This document shows positions 50,222-59,342 of a DNA stretch of 64,000 bases, one piece after another. Origin of the DNA: Ruminiclostridium cellulolyticum H10 (GTDB taxonomy: Bacteria > Bacillota > Clostridia > Acetivibrionales > DSM-1351). Position 1 is the first letter of the stretch. Each line of letters begins with the position of its first letter. Below the pieces are notes generated by a model. That model saw only the letters and a program-made list of their open reading frames with translations, was not told the origin of the DNA and ran no database searches. A program made the translations under genes and the position numbers. Location: positions 823,501 through 887,500 of the forward strand of contig NC_011898.1 of assembly GCF_000022065.1 (NCBI RefSeq), written 5' to 3'.

Positions 50222-50677
50222 ATGGCAAATAAAGAAAATAGTTTAGCACATACCAAATGGATGTGTAAGTATCACATAGTATTCACTCCAAAGTATAGAC
50301 GAAAAGTAATATACAATCAATACAAACAAAGCATACGAGAAATATTGATACGATTATGCAAGTATAAGGGAGTAGAAATACTTGAAGGGCATCTAATGCC
50401 AGATCATATACACATGTTAGTAAGTATACCACCAAAGATATCAGTTTCAACATTTATGGGTTATCTTAAGGGAAAAAGTGCATTGATGATATTCGATAAG
50501 CATGCAAACCTAAAGTATAAGTTCGGAAATAGACATTTTTGGGCAGAGGGCTTCTATGTGAGTACTGTAGGGCTTAATGAAGCAACTATTAGAAAGTATA
50601 TCCAAGAGCAGGAAAAGCACGATATTATGGTAGATAAACTAAGCGTGAAAGAGTATGAAGACCCCTTCAAGGGGTAG
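50222..50677 (+). CDS. tnpA: IS200/IS605-family Y1 transposase TnpA
   Basis: 151 aa HUH-type single-strand transposase. The metal-binding HUH is in MPDHIHMLVSIPP, the catalytic Tyr region is ATIRKYIQEQEKHD, and the start TKWMCKYHIVFTPKYRRKVIY is typical of the family. Length is complete, so it appears intact. The ATG at 50222 directly follows the sequestered AAGGTG site; a GTG at 50213 lies inside the hairpin. It moves as a single-strand circle through peel-and-paste. The gene ends within a CCCC/GGGG hairpin. Confidence 0.94.
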   Translation: MANKENSLAHTKWMCKYHIVFTPKYRRKVIYNQYKQSIREILIRLCKYKGVEILEGHLMPDHIHMLVSIPPKISVSTFMGYLKGKSALMIFDKHANLKYKFGNRHFWAEGFYVSTVGLNEATIRKYIQEQEKHDIMVDKLSVKEYEDPFKG

Positions 50678-50817
50678 CAAGTAGTAAGTTGTCCCTTCAG
50701 GGGCGGCAAAGGTGGCAAAGGCAATAGTAGCTTGAACAAAGTGAAAGCCAGCGTCTTGAGGCGCTGGCCGGTAACAAGCCCTTATAGGGCTAACACAAGC
50801 CACCCGTTTTACGGGTG

Positions 50818-50849
50818 GTTTTGACTTACTAAAATTAGATAGTCAAAAC
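50818..50849. repeat. Inverted repeat at the right end of the IS200 element
   Basis: GTTTTGACT / AGTCAAAAC with a 14-nt spacer, overlapping the right subterminal hairpin. It could be part of the element end or the hcp upstream control region (HcpR sites are TTGAC-N4-GTCAA, but this spacer is too long). A GTTGC-ATTT-GCAAC dyad follows at 50866-50879. Confidence 0.4.
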
Positions 50850-50956
50850 ATAAATCAAAATATTCGTTGCATTTGCAACAACACTGGTAATAGTTATCTT
50901 GTATCATAATAATTATTATTAAAGCCATGAGACTATTATTCGGGAGGGATTTAAAA

Positions 50957-52588
50957 ATGGGCATGTTTTGCTATCAATGTCAGGAAACTGGGAGAAACAA
51001 GGGCTGTGAATTTGGCGGTGTTTGTGGAAAAAGCGAAGACCTTGCAGATTTGCAGGATCTTTTAATATATACTCTTAAAGGAATTTCGGAAATTATAATA
51101 AAAGGAAAGCTAGATATTAAAAATATCTCTTACGTCAACCACCAAGTTATAAAAGGTTTGTTTATGACAATAACAAACGCAAATTTTAATGACGATGTTA
51201 TTATAATGAAAATAGAACAAATGCTTTCTATCAGAAATGAACTTAGAACAAAAGTATCTGTGAAAAATCTCCATGATGCAGCCACCTTTGAAATTGAAAC
51301 CATGAACGATATGGTATATAAGGCATCATACGTGGGTGCAGTACCCAAGGACAAGGAGGATGTCAGGTCTTTGAAACACCTGATTTTATTTGGGATAAAG
51401 GGGCTGGCTGCATATACTTACCATGCATTGAATCTCAGGAAGGAAATGGAAAAGCTATACGCAATCATATATGAAGCACTTGCAGCAACACTGGAAACAG
51501 ACCTTACCATTGAATACCTTGTTGCCCTCTCTATGAAGGTGGGAGAAGCAGGAGTTAATGCAATGGCGCTTTTAGATGAAGCAAACACTTCCCAATATGG
51601 TAATCCGGAAACAACAAAGGTAAATATAGGAGTAAGAAACAATCCCGGGATTCTTATATCAGGCCATGATTTGACCGACCTCGAACAGCTTCTTGAACAG
51701 ACCAAGGGGACAGGAATTGATGTTTATACTCATAGTGAAATGCTGCCGTCGCATTACTACCCGGCATTTAAAAAATATGATAATCTTGCCGGAAATTATG
51801 GAAATGCGTGGTGGAAGCAGGAGGACGAGTTTGTTTCGTTTAACGGGCCAATCCTTTTTACCACAAACTGCATAGTTCCACCAAATAGCGAGGATGTAAG
51901 GTCAAGAATCTTTACCACAGGAATCTCGGGGTTTCCGGGCTGTGTTCATATAGAATCAGATTCTAACGGTAAAAAGGACTTTTCAAAAATAATAGAACTT
52001 GCAAAAACTATGAAACCACCTGTAGAGATTGAAAAAGGAAGTATAGTTGGGGGATTCGGACATAATCAAGTTTTTGCTTTATCTGATAAAGTGGTAAATG
52101 CAGTTAAAACCGGAGCGATAAAAAAGTTTTTTGTAATGGCCGGGTGTGATGGAAGAATGGAAAGCAGAGAATATTATACTCAATTTGCTAAAAAGCTTCC
52201 AATGGATACAGTAATTCTCACAGCCGGTTGTGCTAAATACCGTTATAACAAATTAGGTCTTGGAGACATCGGAGGAATTCCCAGAGTGCTTGATGCAGGA
52301 CAGTGCAATGATTCATATTCACTTGTAATGATTGCATTGAAATTAAAAGAAGTATTTGGACTTCAGGATATAAACGACCTTCCAATTGTATATAATCTGT
52401 CATGGTATGAACAAAAAGCAGTATTGGTTCTTCTTGCCCTTTTATATCTGGGAGTCAGGAACATTCATCTTGGCCCTACGCTGCCTGCATTTTTATCTCC
52501 AAACGTTATAAAAATACTTGTAGACAATTTCGGTATTGCGGAAATTGGAGCAGTAGATGATGATATTAAACTGCTCATGGAAATATAG
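50957..52588 (+). CDS. hcp: Hydroxylamine reductase (hybrid cluster protein)
   Basis: 543 aa from the ATG at 50957, which has GGGAGGG upstream; an in-frame ATG at 50927 lacks one. Hcp reduces hydroxylamine and acts as a nitric oxide reductase in anaerobes. The N-terminal FeS cluster motif is C-x2-C-x8-C-x5-C ([19 protein letters not shown]). Hybrid-cluster ligands lie in [35 protein letters not shown] and [10 protein letters not shown]. It stands alone between the IS200 element and the xylanase, with no companion Hcr oxidoreductase gene. Nitrosative stress control is likely but no clear operator is seen. Confidence 0.94.
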   Translation: MGMFCYQCQETGRNKGCEFGGVCGKSEDLADLQDLLIYTLKGISEIIIKGKLDIKNISYVNHQVIKGLFMTITNANFNDDVIIMKIEQMLSIRNELRTKVSVKNLHDAATFEIETMNDMVYKASYVGAVPKDKEDVRSLKHLILFGIKGLAAYTYHALNLRKEMEKLYAIIYEALAATLETDLTIEYLVALSMKVGEAGVNAMALLDEANTSQYGNPETTKVNIGVRNNPGILISGHDLTDLEQLLEQTKGTGIDVYTHSEMLPSHYYPAFKKYDNLAGNYGNAWWKQEDEFVSFNGPILFTTNCIVPPNSEDVRSRIFTTGISGFPGCVHIESDSNGKKDFSKIIELAKTMKPPVEIEKGSIVGGFGHNQVFALSDKVVNAVKTGAIKKFFVMAGCDGRMESREYYTQFAKKLPMDTVILTAGCAKYRYNKLGLGDIGGIPRVLDAGQCNDSYSLVMIALKLKEVFGLQDINDLPIVYNLSWYEQKAVLVLLALLYLGVRNIHLGPTLPAFLSPNVIKILVDNFGIAEIGAVDDDIKLLMEI

Positions 52589-52695
52589 CTTATATTAACC
52601 ATGGGATTAAATGGTAAATATTCATAAACATTTCGAAAAAAATTCAACTTTGTTTGTGGAAATTGTACCAAATAGTAGATAATGATTGAATATTA

Positions 52696-52704
52696 TGATA
52701 TAAT
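52696..52704 (+). promoter_or_regulatory. Candidate extended -10 promoter for the xylanase gene
   Basis: TGATATAAT: an extended -10 TGn-TATAAT with a poor -35. Predicted start about 35 nt before the ATG at 52746. Confidence 0.5.
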
Positions 52705-52745
52705 TGGAAAAGTAACAAAAAATTTATAAGAAAGGAGGAAAATAA

Positions 52746-53642
52746 ATGAAAAAGAAAATAATGAGGGCCTTAACCTTGGGTCTATCAATCGTGTGTTGTA
52801 CCTTTGCTTTAAATGTACAGGCAGCAACAACCATTACTGAGAATAAAACCGGAACCATTGACGGATATGACTATGAGTTGTGGAAGGACAATGGTACTAC
52901 AAGTATGACTTTAAATGGTGGCGGTAAGTTCAGCTGCTCATGGAGTAATATCAATAATGCATTATTCCGTACAGGTAAAAAGTACAATGAGACACAAACT
53001 CATCAGCAACTTGGAACTATCTCGTTGGACTACGCATGTAACTACCAACCGTCAGGTAATTCATACTTGTCTGTCTATGGTTGGACAAGCAGTCCCCTTG
53101 TAGAGTATTACATCATCGAGAGCTGGGGCAACTGGAGACCGCCTGGAGCTCAATCAAAGGGAACCATTACTGTTGATGGTGCTACATATGATGTATATGA
53201 GACTACTCGTGTAAACCAACCTTCAATTAAGGGTACTGCAACTTTTCAACAGTATTGGAGCGTTAGAACGTCAAAGCGTACAATCGGAACCATATCTGTA
53301 AGTGAACACTTCAAGGCATGGGAAAAGATGGGAATGACAATGGGTAAGATGTATGAAGTTTCACTCGTTGTAGAGGGATACCAAAGCAGTGGCAGAGCTG
53401 ACGTTACTACCATGAGTATAAACGTTGGCAGTCAGCCTCCGCCTGTTACAAAAGGTGATTTAAATGCTGATGGAAGTATAAATGCATTGGACATTGCAGC
53501 ACTTAAATCTCATTTGATAGGTGCTACTAAACTATCAGGAACAGCTCTTTCTAATGCTGACGTTAATGGGGATGGTCAAGTAGATGCTCTCGATTTCGCA
53601 ACAATGAAAAAGTTTCTATTAGGCATGATATCTAAGTTCTAA
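52746..53642 (+). CDS. Xylanase, GH11, with dockerin
   Basis: 298 aa: signal peptide (1-27), GH11 jelly-roll (about 28-225) and C-terminal dockerin (about 232-298: [33 protein letters not shown]). The catalytic glutamates are in [16 protein letters not shown] and [11 protein letters not shown], and the [11 protein letters not shown] / QLGTISLDY strands match GH11. It hydrolyses internal bonds of xylan. AAGGAGG precedes the ATG and it has a promoter of its own, so it is outside the cip-cel operon yet feeds the same cellulosome. A terminator shared with the convergent prsA-like gene follows. Confidence 0.94.
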   Translation: MKKKIMRALTLGLSIVCCTFALNVQAATTITENKTGTIDGYDYELWKDNGTTSMTLNGGGKFSCSWSNINNALFRTGKKYNETQTHQQLGTISLDYACNYQPSGNSYLSVYGWTSSPLVEYYIIESWGNWRPPGAQSKGTITVDGATYDVYETTRVNQPSIKGTATFQQYWSVRTSKRTIGTISVSEHFKAWEKMGMTMGKMYEVSLVVEGYQSSGRADVTTMSINVGSQPPPVTKGDLNADGSINALDIAALKSHLIGATKLSGTALSNADVNGDGQVDALDFATMKKFLLGMISKF

Positions 53643-53670
53643 GATTAGTAGTATTATGCTATAAACCTAA

Positions 53671-53707
53671 ATGAGCATCGCAAACCTAAAAGGTCAGCGA
53701 TGCTCAT
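53671..53707. terminator. Hairpin between the convergent xylanase and foldase genes
   Basis: ATGAGCATCGC / GCGATGCTCAT, eleven perfect pairs with a 15-nt loop. The T tract is weak on both strands; probably a transcript end for the xylanase gene. Confidence 0.6.
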
Positions 53708-53784
53708 CTTGACTATGGGCAAAAAAGACAATTGTCCTCTAAAATATTATATTTATTGTGATGTTAAACTGACGTGTAAATATT

Positions 53785-54828
53785 TTAAGGAACTTTTATT
53801 GCGTTTAATACCGATTCATTTTTTACTACTTTATATTTTTTATCTTTTCTCCAAGCACTTAGATTATCATCATATTTTTTAATAATGTAGCTGCTTTTTA
53901 TATCACTTTTTAATTGGTTAAATGAGTAGATTTTCATCAGCTTCATTACATGGAAGCCGTAGGAAGTTTTTATAATACCTGTATCTCCAACTTTCCTTGA
54001 AGGGTTTACTGCCCAGTTCTGGAATTCAGGTACAAATTGGTTGTTGTTCATTACTGTGTATTTTCCGCCTGTCTCTTTAGAACCAGGATCTTCTGAAAGC
54101 TCTTTCACAAGAGCGGCAAAATCAGAATTGGGACTATTAATCTTTAATAAGGTTTCTTCTGCTTTTTTCTTTGCCTCTGCTTCTTTTTTAGGTGTAGATT
54201 GATTGTTTTCGTCTGTAGTCAGAAACAGTATATGTCCTACAACTACCTTATAAAACAAATTTTTGTTACTATTATAATATTTTTTAAGCTCAGTGTCGGT
54301 GCAATTAAATTTTTTTTGTGTTTCTGATGCAAATTTTCTTACTATATAGACGTTATTATAGAAACTTTTGAATTGTGCAAGGGTAAATCCTGTTTCATTT
54401 TTAATAATATTTTCCTGATCCTTAGTCGTTGAAGCCAGTGAATTCAAGTATGAGTTCATATTACCGTTGAATTCATCCATTTCATTTTTTGTTAATGTAA
54501 TTTTAGCATCTTTGGCCTTAGAAAGTTGGATTTTAAAATCTACGATGTTATCAAGAGCTATTTTTTTTGCATATTCCGATGCCTTCATATCGTTAATCTT
54601 TGCATTCCAATCAACATTGTAAGAATTAAAATAGCTTTGTATCATTGAAATTGCATCTCTAAGGAAAAAGTTGTATTCTTCCTTGGAAATCTTGTCAGTT
54701 CCCACCTTTGCAACATGTGTTTCTGGGGTGGCTGTCTTTGCAGTTGCTGCAAAAGTATTTGATGCCGGAATAATCGACGTTAATACCATTGCAACTGTAA
54801 TAAGTGCATTTACAAACTTCCTATACAT
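53785..54828 (-). CDS. PrsA-like peptidyl-prolyl isomerase (parvulin foldase)
   Basis: 347 aa. A signal peptide (VNALITVAMVLTSIIPASNTFAA) is followed by a SurA/PrsA-like N-terminal helical region with a KISKEEYNFFLRDAI start, and a parvulin domain (about 195-300: VVGHILFLTTDEN, FAALVKELSEDPGSKETGGK, YGFHVMKLMKI). No lipobox Cys is seen, so unlike Bacillus PrsA it may not be a lipoprotein. Parvulin foldases help exported proteins fold; its position among secreted enzyme genes suggests service to the cellulosome, which is inference. AGGAGG (minus strand) precedes the start. Confidence 0.87.
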   Translation of the reverse strand: MYRKFVNALITVAMVLTSIIPASNTFAATAKTATPETHVAKVGTDKISKEEYNFFLRDAISMIQSYFNSYNVDWNAKINDMKASEYAKKIALDNIVDFKIQLSKAKDAKITLTKNEMDEFNGNMNSYLNSLASTTKDQENIIKNETGFTLAQFKSFYNNVYIVRKFASETQKKFNCTDTELKKYYNSNKNLFYKVVVGHILFLTTDENNQSTPKKEAEAKKKAEETLLKINSPNSDFAALVKELSEDPGSKETGGKYTVMNNNQFVPEFQNWAVNPSRKVGDTGIIKTSYGFHVMKLMKIYSFNQLKSDIKSSYIIKKYDDNLSAWRKDKKYKVVKNESVLNAIKVP

Positions 54829-54953
54829 TTTTACCTCCTGTTATTAACCGCTCTGCGGCAATATAATAATGTTAAAAAAACCCACTATATATAATTTCAC
54901 ACTATACTTCCAAAATCCTTTAATATAAATTAAAAAATTACTTTTTTTATCAA

Positions 54954-54982
54954 TTGTAAGAACCACAAAAATGTAATAATAT
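54954..54982 (+). promoter_or_regulatory. Candidate promoter for the mannanase-GH9 operon
   Basis: TTGTAA (54954-54959), 17 nt, TAATAT (54977-54982), start near 54989. The TAATAT -10 and the 17-nt spacing are the same as at the cipC promoter. It gives a 76-nt leader before the ATG at 55065. Confidence 0.6.
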
Positions 54983-55064
54983 ATGTATATAAATCTATTT
55001 TATGACATTTATGTAAAATGACATAAAGTAGTTAAAAATTAAATTATAGAAAGGAGGGATTAAA

Positions 55065-56798
55065 ATGGATAAAAATAATTTTTTAAAGGTCTTCTTAGTA
55101 TTGGCATTGGCAGCACTGATACCTTTAATACCAGCTGCAAATGTTCCTGCAAATGCCATGTTGGAAGAAGGCATAAAGTATGAATTTGAGAACGGTGTTC
55201 AGAAAAATGCTGAAATTCATACGGACTATGTAGGAAAAACTGATGACGGCCTGACATTCGACTTGAGCGGTGCAACTTGCAGTTTCATTGGGCAGAAGGG
55301 GACAAGCACTTCTGTTAATGTTGACATTGACCAGACAGGACTTTACGAGTTAGTAGTGCGGTATGCACAGCCATATGACAAGACCAAGAAGGTACAGTAT
55401 CTCAATGTCAACGACTCCAATCAGGGAGAGGTTAGCTTTCCGTATACTCTCAGCTGGAGGGAAATGTCTGCAGGGATTGTCAAGCTCAACAAGGGTACAA
55501 ACAATATTGAATTTGAAGGCTACTGGGGATACACTTTTTTTGACTACCTAATTGTTAAGCCGGCAGATGAAAGTATTACGAGTCTGAAAGTTGAAAAAAA
55601 GCTGGTAAACCCTGATGCTACAAAAGAAGCAAAAGCACTTATGAGCTACCTTGTTGATATGTATGGAAAGCACATAATTTCAGGTCAGCAGGAGCTATGC
55701 GGGTCTCACAACTATGAAGAATCAGAGGCAGAATTTACCTATATAAAGGACAAAACAGGTAAAATGCCTGCATTAAGAGGGTTTGATTTCATGAACTACA
55801 GAGGCAATGGCTTGTCATGGGATGATCTTTGTGCCGAACGTGTCATTGACTGGTACAAAAATAAAGGTGGCATACCTACAGTTTGTTGGCACTGGTTTTC
55901 ACCTGCAAATATCGGCAAAAAAGCTGATAACAGCTTCTACACCGAAAGTACAACTTTCAGTATATCAAAGGCTTTGACACCGGGAACAGCTGAAAATACC
56001 GCATTGCTTAATGATATTAAAACTATGTCAGAGAAATTCAAACAGCTTCAGGATGCAGGTGTTCCAGTACTTTTCAGACCACTTCATGAGGCAGAAGGAG
56101 GATGGTTCTGGTGGGGTGCTGAAGGCCCGGAGAATTGTGTAAAGCTGTACAGACTGCTATTCGACAAATTTACTAATGAATATAATTTAAACAATATCAT
56201 ATGGGTTTGGACATCCTATACATATGATACATCTTCAAAATGGTACCCTGGTGACGATGTTGTTGATATTCTTGGTTATGATAAGTACAATGCCAAGGAT
56301 GGATTGCCAAACGGAAGTGCTATTTCTTCAACCTTCTATAATATGGTTAAGCTCACCAACGGTAAAAAGCTTGTTACAATGAGCGAAAATGATACAATTC
56401 CGCAGGTTTCAAACCTTACAAATGAGATGGCCGGATGGTTGTATTTCTGTCCTTGGTACGGATGGCATCTTACAGGAGAACAGAATAATCCGGTCGATTG
56501 GCTTAAACAAATGTATACCAGCGATTATTGTATTACCCTGGACGAGCTTCCAGATCTAGAAACATACCCTTTCCCGTCAGACGGTGATATTCCCACAATC
56601 ATGTATGGTGATTTAAATGAAGACAAATTAATCGACGCAATAGATCTTGCTTTATTAAAAAAATGTATACTTGAAAATAATCAGAGTTTAAAGTCAGCAG
56701 ATGTTGATGGTAACGGTTCTGTAGATGCTATAGATTTTGTATATATGAAGAAATTTCTGACTGGTGAAATTTCCGGCTTTCCGGCAAGTGGAAAGTAA
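55065..56798 (+). CDS. man26A: Beta-mannanase, CBM35-like - GH26 - dockerin
   Basis: 577 aa: signal peptide (1-32, ANA), a carbohydrate-binding module of the CBM35/CBM6 type (about 37-165, IKYEFENGVQKNAEIHTDYVG), a GH26 barrel (about 180-495) and a dockerin (about 505-577: DLNEDKLIDAIDLAL, DVDGNGSVDAID). The acid/base Glu is in FRPLHEAEGGWFWWGA and the nucleophile in VTMSENDTIPQ. It cleaves mannan internally and complements Man5K of the main operon, so two unrelated mannanase folds serve the same complex. The dockerin's second repeat has Val-Tyr at the position of the usual Ala-x helix residues (DFVYMKK). Confidence 0.93.
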   Translation: MDKNNFLKVFLVLALAALIPLIPAANVPANAMLEEGIKYEFENGVQKNAEIHTDYVGKTDDGLTFDLSGATCSFIGQKGTSTSVNVDIDQTGLYELVVRYAQPYDKTKKVQYLNVNDSNQGEVSFPYTLSWREMSAGIVKLNKGTNNIEFEGYWGYTFFDYLIVKPADESITSLKVEKKLVNPDATKEAKALMSYLVDMYGKHIISGQQELCGSHNYEESEAEFTYIKDKTGKMPALRGFDFMNYRGNGLSWDDLCAERVIDWYKNKGGIPTVCWHWFSPANIGKKADNSFYTESTTFSISKALTPGTAENTALLNDIKTMSEKFKQLQDAGVPVLFRPLHEAEGGWFWWGAEGPENCVKLYRLLFDKFTNEYNLNNIIWVWTSYTYDTSSKWYPGDDVVDILGYDKYNAKDGLPNGSAISSTFYNMVKLTNGKKLVTMSENDTIPQVSNLTNEMAGWLYFCPWYGWHLTGEQNNPVDWLKQMYTSDYCITLDELPDLETYPFPSDGDIPTIMYGDLNEDKLIDAIDLALLKKCILENNQSLKSADVDGNGSVDAIDFVYMKKFLTGEISGFPASGK

Positions 56799-56832
56799 TT
56801 GATTTTTTAATTTAAAGAAAGGAAGATATAAT

Positions 56833-59169
56833 ATGAAAAAAGGAAGGATTTTAAAGGTAACAAGAGCTTCCATAATGAGCATTGTTATTCTTGCTATGCT
56901 TGCAACTTCGTTCACTGTAATGAATGTAAGTGCAGCAGGTACAGAATATAACTATGCAAAATTATTACAGTACTCACAATATTTTTATGATGCTAATATG
57001 TGCGGTACAGGGGTTGGCGAAAATAACCAATACACCTGGAGAAATGACTGTCATATATACGATGCAAAACTCCCGTTGGATTCAAAGAATACAAACATGG
57101 CAGATAGCTTTATCAGGCAGAATAAGAGTGTGCTTGACCCTGACGGAGATGGAATGGTTGATGTTTCCGGAGGTTTTCATGATGCAGGTGACCATGTAAA
57201 ATTCGGAATGCCTGAAGCTTACTCTGGTTCAACACTGGGATGGGGCTTCTATGAATTCAGGGATCAGTATGTAACAAGCGGGCAGGACAGCCATATTAAA
57301 ACAATTTTAAGATATTTCAATGATTATTTTATGAATAGTACATTTCTTGATTCAACCGGAAAGGCTATAGCATTCTGCTATCAGGTTGGCGACGGAGATG
57401 TGGACCATGCATATTGGCAAGCACCTGAAGTTGATGAAATGTTCAGAAGAGGTTGGTTTGCAACTGATGAAATGCCTTCAACAGACTGCGTTGCAGCAGC
57501 TGCGGCTTCACTTGCTGTCAATTACATGAATTTCAAGGATGAAGACCCTGCGTATGCAGAGAAGAGCCTTAAATATGCAAAAGCCTTATTCCAATTTGCA
57601 GAAAGATGTCCCACCAAATCAGTAAACATAGACGGACCTAAAGGATATTATACATCCTCAAAATGGCAGGACGATTACTGCTGGGCTGCATCATGGCTGT
57701 ATTTGGCAACAAAGGATGATCATTACCTTGATGAAACACTAAAGAATTTTGATTATTATGCACCATCATGCTGGACACATTGCTGGAACGACGTTTGGGC
57801 AGGTACAGCATGTATCATTGCTGAAATAAATGATTTAATTGATAAAAATGGGCAAGTCTTGGAAGATAGATACAAAACACTAACAAATAAGAGTCCATAT
57901 GAAGAAATTGATTTTTGGAGTCAGATAGCAAAGTTAGTAGATGGTTGGATGACAGGCAAAAATGTTACACTATCACCTGGTGGATATGCTTTCTTAAACC
58001 AGTGGGGTTCTGCAAGATACAATACGGCTACCCAGCTAATAGCACTTGTTTATGATAAGAATCATGGTGATACACCATCAAAGTACAGCCAATGGGCTAA
58101 ATCACAGATGGATTACCTGTTGGGCAACAATCCGTTAAACCGTTGTTATGTAGTTGGATACAGCGATAATGCGGTAAAATATCCACACCATAGAGCTTCA
58201 TCAGGCTATGCCACGGCTGAAGGAACAAGTCCTCAAAAATATGTTCTTTACGGTGCATTAGTTGGCGGACCTGATGCCAGTGACCAACATAAAGATGTTA
58301 CGTCAGACTACATATATAATGAAGTAACAATAGACTATAATGCTGCATTTGTTGGAGCCAGTGCAGGTATTTACAGATACTTTGGAAACTCATCAATGCT
58401 GGTTACACCTAATTTCCCACCACCGCCAGCTGAAGATGATCCTGAAGACCCCTCAGGTTCCGCGTACTGGGTGGAAGGTTTCTGTGTGGATGTAGCTCAA
58501 TCTGACGGACCAAAAGCAACTGAAGTTACCTTATATGTAAAATCAAATGTTTCAAAAACTTCAAAAAATATATCAGTAAGATACTACTTTGATTCTACAG
58601 GTATGACATCACTTGATCCTAACAAAATAGAAATGAGACAGTTGTATGACCAGACAGCTGCCGAAACCGATTATGCTGCTGAATTTTCGGGGCCGCACCT
58701 CTACAAAGATAAGATTTATTATGTAGAAGTAAAATGGCCTAATTATGTAATTGCAAATTCCAATAAGAAATATCAGTTTGCTATAGGTACATATGCTTGG
58801 CAGAATTACTGGAATCCGACTGATGACTGGAGTCATCAGGGATTAAAGGTTGTTGAGGACAGTTGGAAAGGAACACCTGAAAAAACAGACAATATCTGTG
58901 TTTATGACAACGGCGTTCTAGTTGGTGGTATCGAGCCTGATGGAACTACACCGGGCGGAAACACTCCCGATCCAACAATTAAACTGGGCGACCTGAACAA
59001 CGATTCAGCAATTGATGCTTTGGATTTGACACTTTTAAAAATGCACTTGTTAGGACTTAAAATACTTACAGGAGACGCTCTGAAAGCGGCAGATATAGAT
59101 GCTAGCAGCACAGTTGATGCAATCGATTATGTTCAGTTAAAGAAAATTATACTGACACAAGCAGTATAA
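56833..59169 (+). CDS. Cellulase, GH9-CBM3c-dockerin
   Basis: 778 aa. Signal peptide (to SAAG, about residue 36), GH9 about 37-535 with the same extra insert as Cel9J (NDCHIYDAKLPLDSKNTN) plus [27 protein letters not shown] and YNEVTIDYNAAFVG. CBM3c about 555-695, dockerin (DLNNDSAIDALD and the degenerate second loop DIDASSTVDAID). It starts 34 nt after the mannanase stop behind AAGGAAG, so the two form an operon. Closest relative inside the window is Cel9J, indicating duplication and divergence. An IS110-family element begins close after the stop and may separate it from the next GH9 gene. Confidence 0.94.
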   Translation: MKKGRILKVTRASIMSIVILAMLATSFTVMNVSAAGTEYNYAKLLQYSQYFYDANMCGTGVGENNQYTWRNDCHIYDAKLPLDSKNTNMADSFIRQNKSVLDPDGDGMVDVSGGFHDAGDHVKFGMPEAYSGSTLGWGFYEFRDQYVTSGQDSHIKTILRYFNDYFMNSTFLDSTGKAIAFCYQVGDGDVDHAYWQAPEVDEMFRRGWFATDEMPSTDCVAAAAASLAVNYMNFKDEDPAYAEKSLKYAKALFQFAERCPTKSVNIDGPKGYYTSSKWQDDYCWAASWLYLATKDDHYLDETLKNFDYYAPSCWTHCWNDVWAGTACIIAEINDLIDKNGQVLEDRYKTLTNKSPYEEIDFWSQIAKLVDGWMTGKNVTLSPGGYAFLNQWGSARYNTATQLIALVYDKNHGDTPSKYSQWAKSQMDYLLGNNPLNRCYVVGYSDNAVKYPHHRASSGYATAEGTSPQKYVLYGALVGGPDASDQHKDVTSDYIYNEVTIDYNAAFVGASAGIYRYFGNSSMLVTPNFPPPPAEDDPEDPSGSAYWVEGFCVDVAQSDGPKATEVTLYVKSNVSKTSKNISVRYYFDSTGMTSLDPNKIEMRQLYDQTAAETDYAAEFSGPHLYKDKIYYVEVKWPNYVIANSNKKYQFAIGTYAWQNYWNPTDDWSHQGLKVVEDSWKGTPEKTDNICVYDNGVLVGGIEPDGTTPGGNTPDPTIKLGDLNNDSAIDALDLTLLKMHLLGLKILTGDALKAADIDASSTVDAIDYVQLKKIILTQAV

Positions 59170-59342
59170 ATAAAAGGTTGTAAAAGGACACTTTAGGATT
59201 GTTGGGGTTATATAATATTTTAGGAGCATTCCTGTAAGTAAGAAAAATGGTCTTTGAAAAAATTAATACCCTCACGTAAAATATGAAATGTGCTGAACAC
59301 CACAAATGAAGGCACAAATCAAATAAACGGAGGGTAACTAAT

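Larger units (their letters stand above)
50095..50850 (+). mobile_element. IS200-type element of the IS200/IS605 family
   Basis: One small HUH transposase gene flanked by subterminal hairpins of similar sequence: CACCCGC-TAT-GCGGGTG (50118-50134) on the left and CCACCCG-TTTTA-CGGGTGG (50800-50818) on the right. IS200/IS605 elements have no terminal inverted repeats or target duplication and are recognised by such imperfect hairpins. The right end contains further hairpins (CCCC/GGGG at 50661, GCCAGCG/CGCTGGC at 50747, AGCCCT/AGGGCT at 50777). No tnpB is present. Exact ends are uncertain by tens of bases. Confidence 0.75.

Noticed and set aside
50818..50849. HcpR operator upstream of hcp
   Set aside because: Half-sites TTGAC/GTCAA are present but 18 nt apart rather than 4, and they overlap the IS end.
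53700..53882. 60-codon plus-strand frame with a hydrophobic tail
   Set aside because: Begins in the arm of a terminator hairpin and runs antisense into the foldase gene; no ribosome-binding site.
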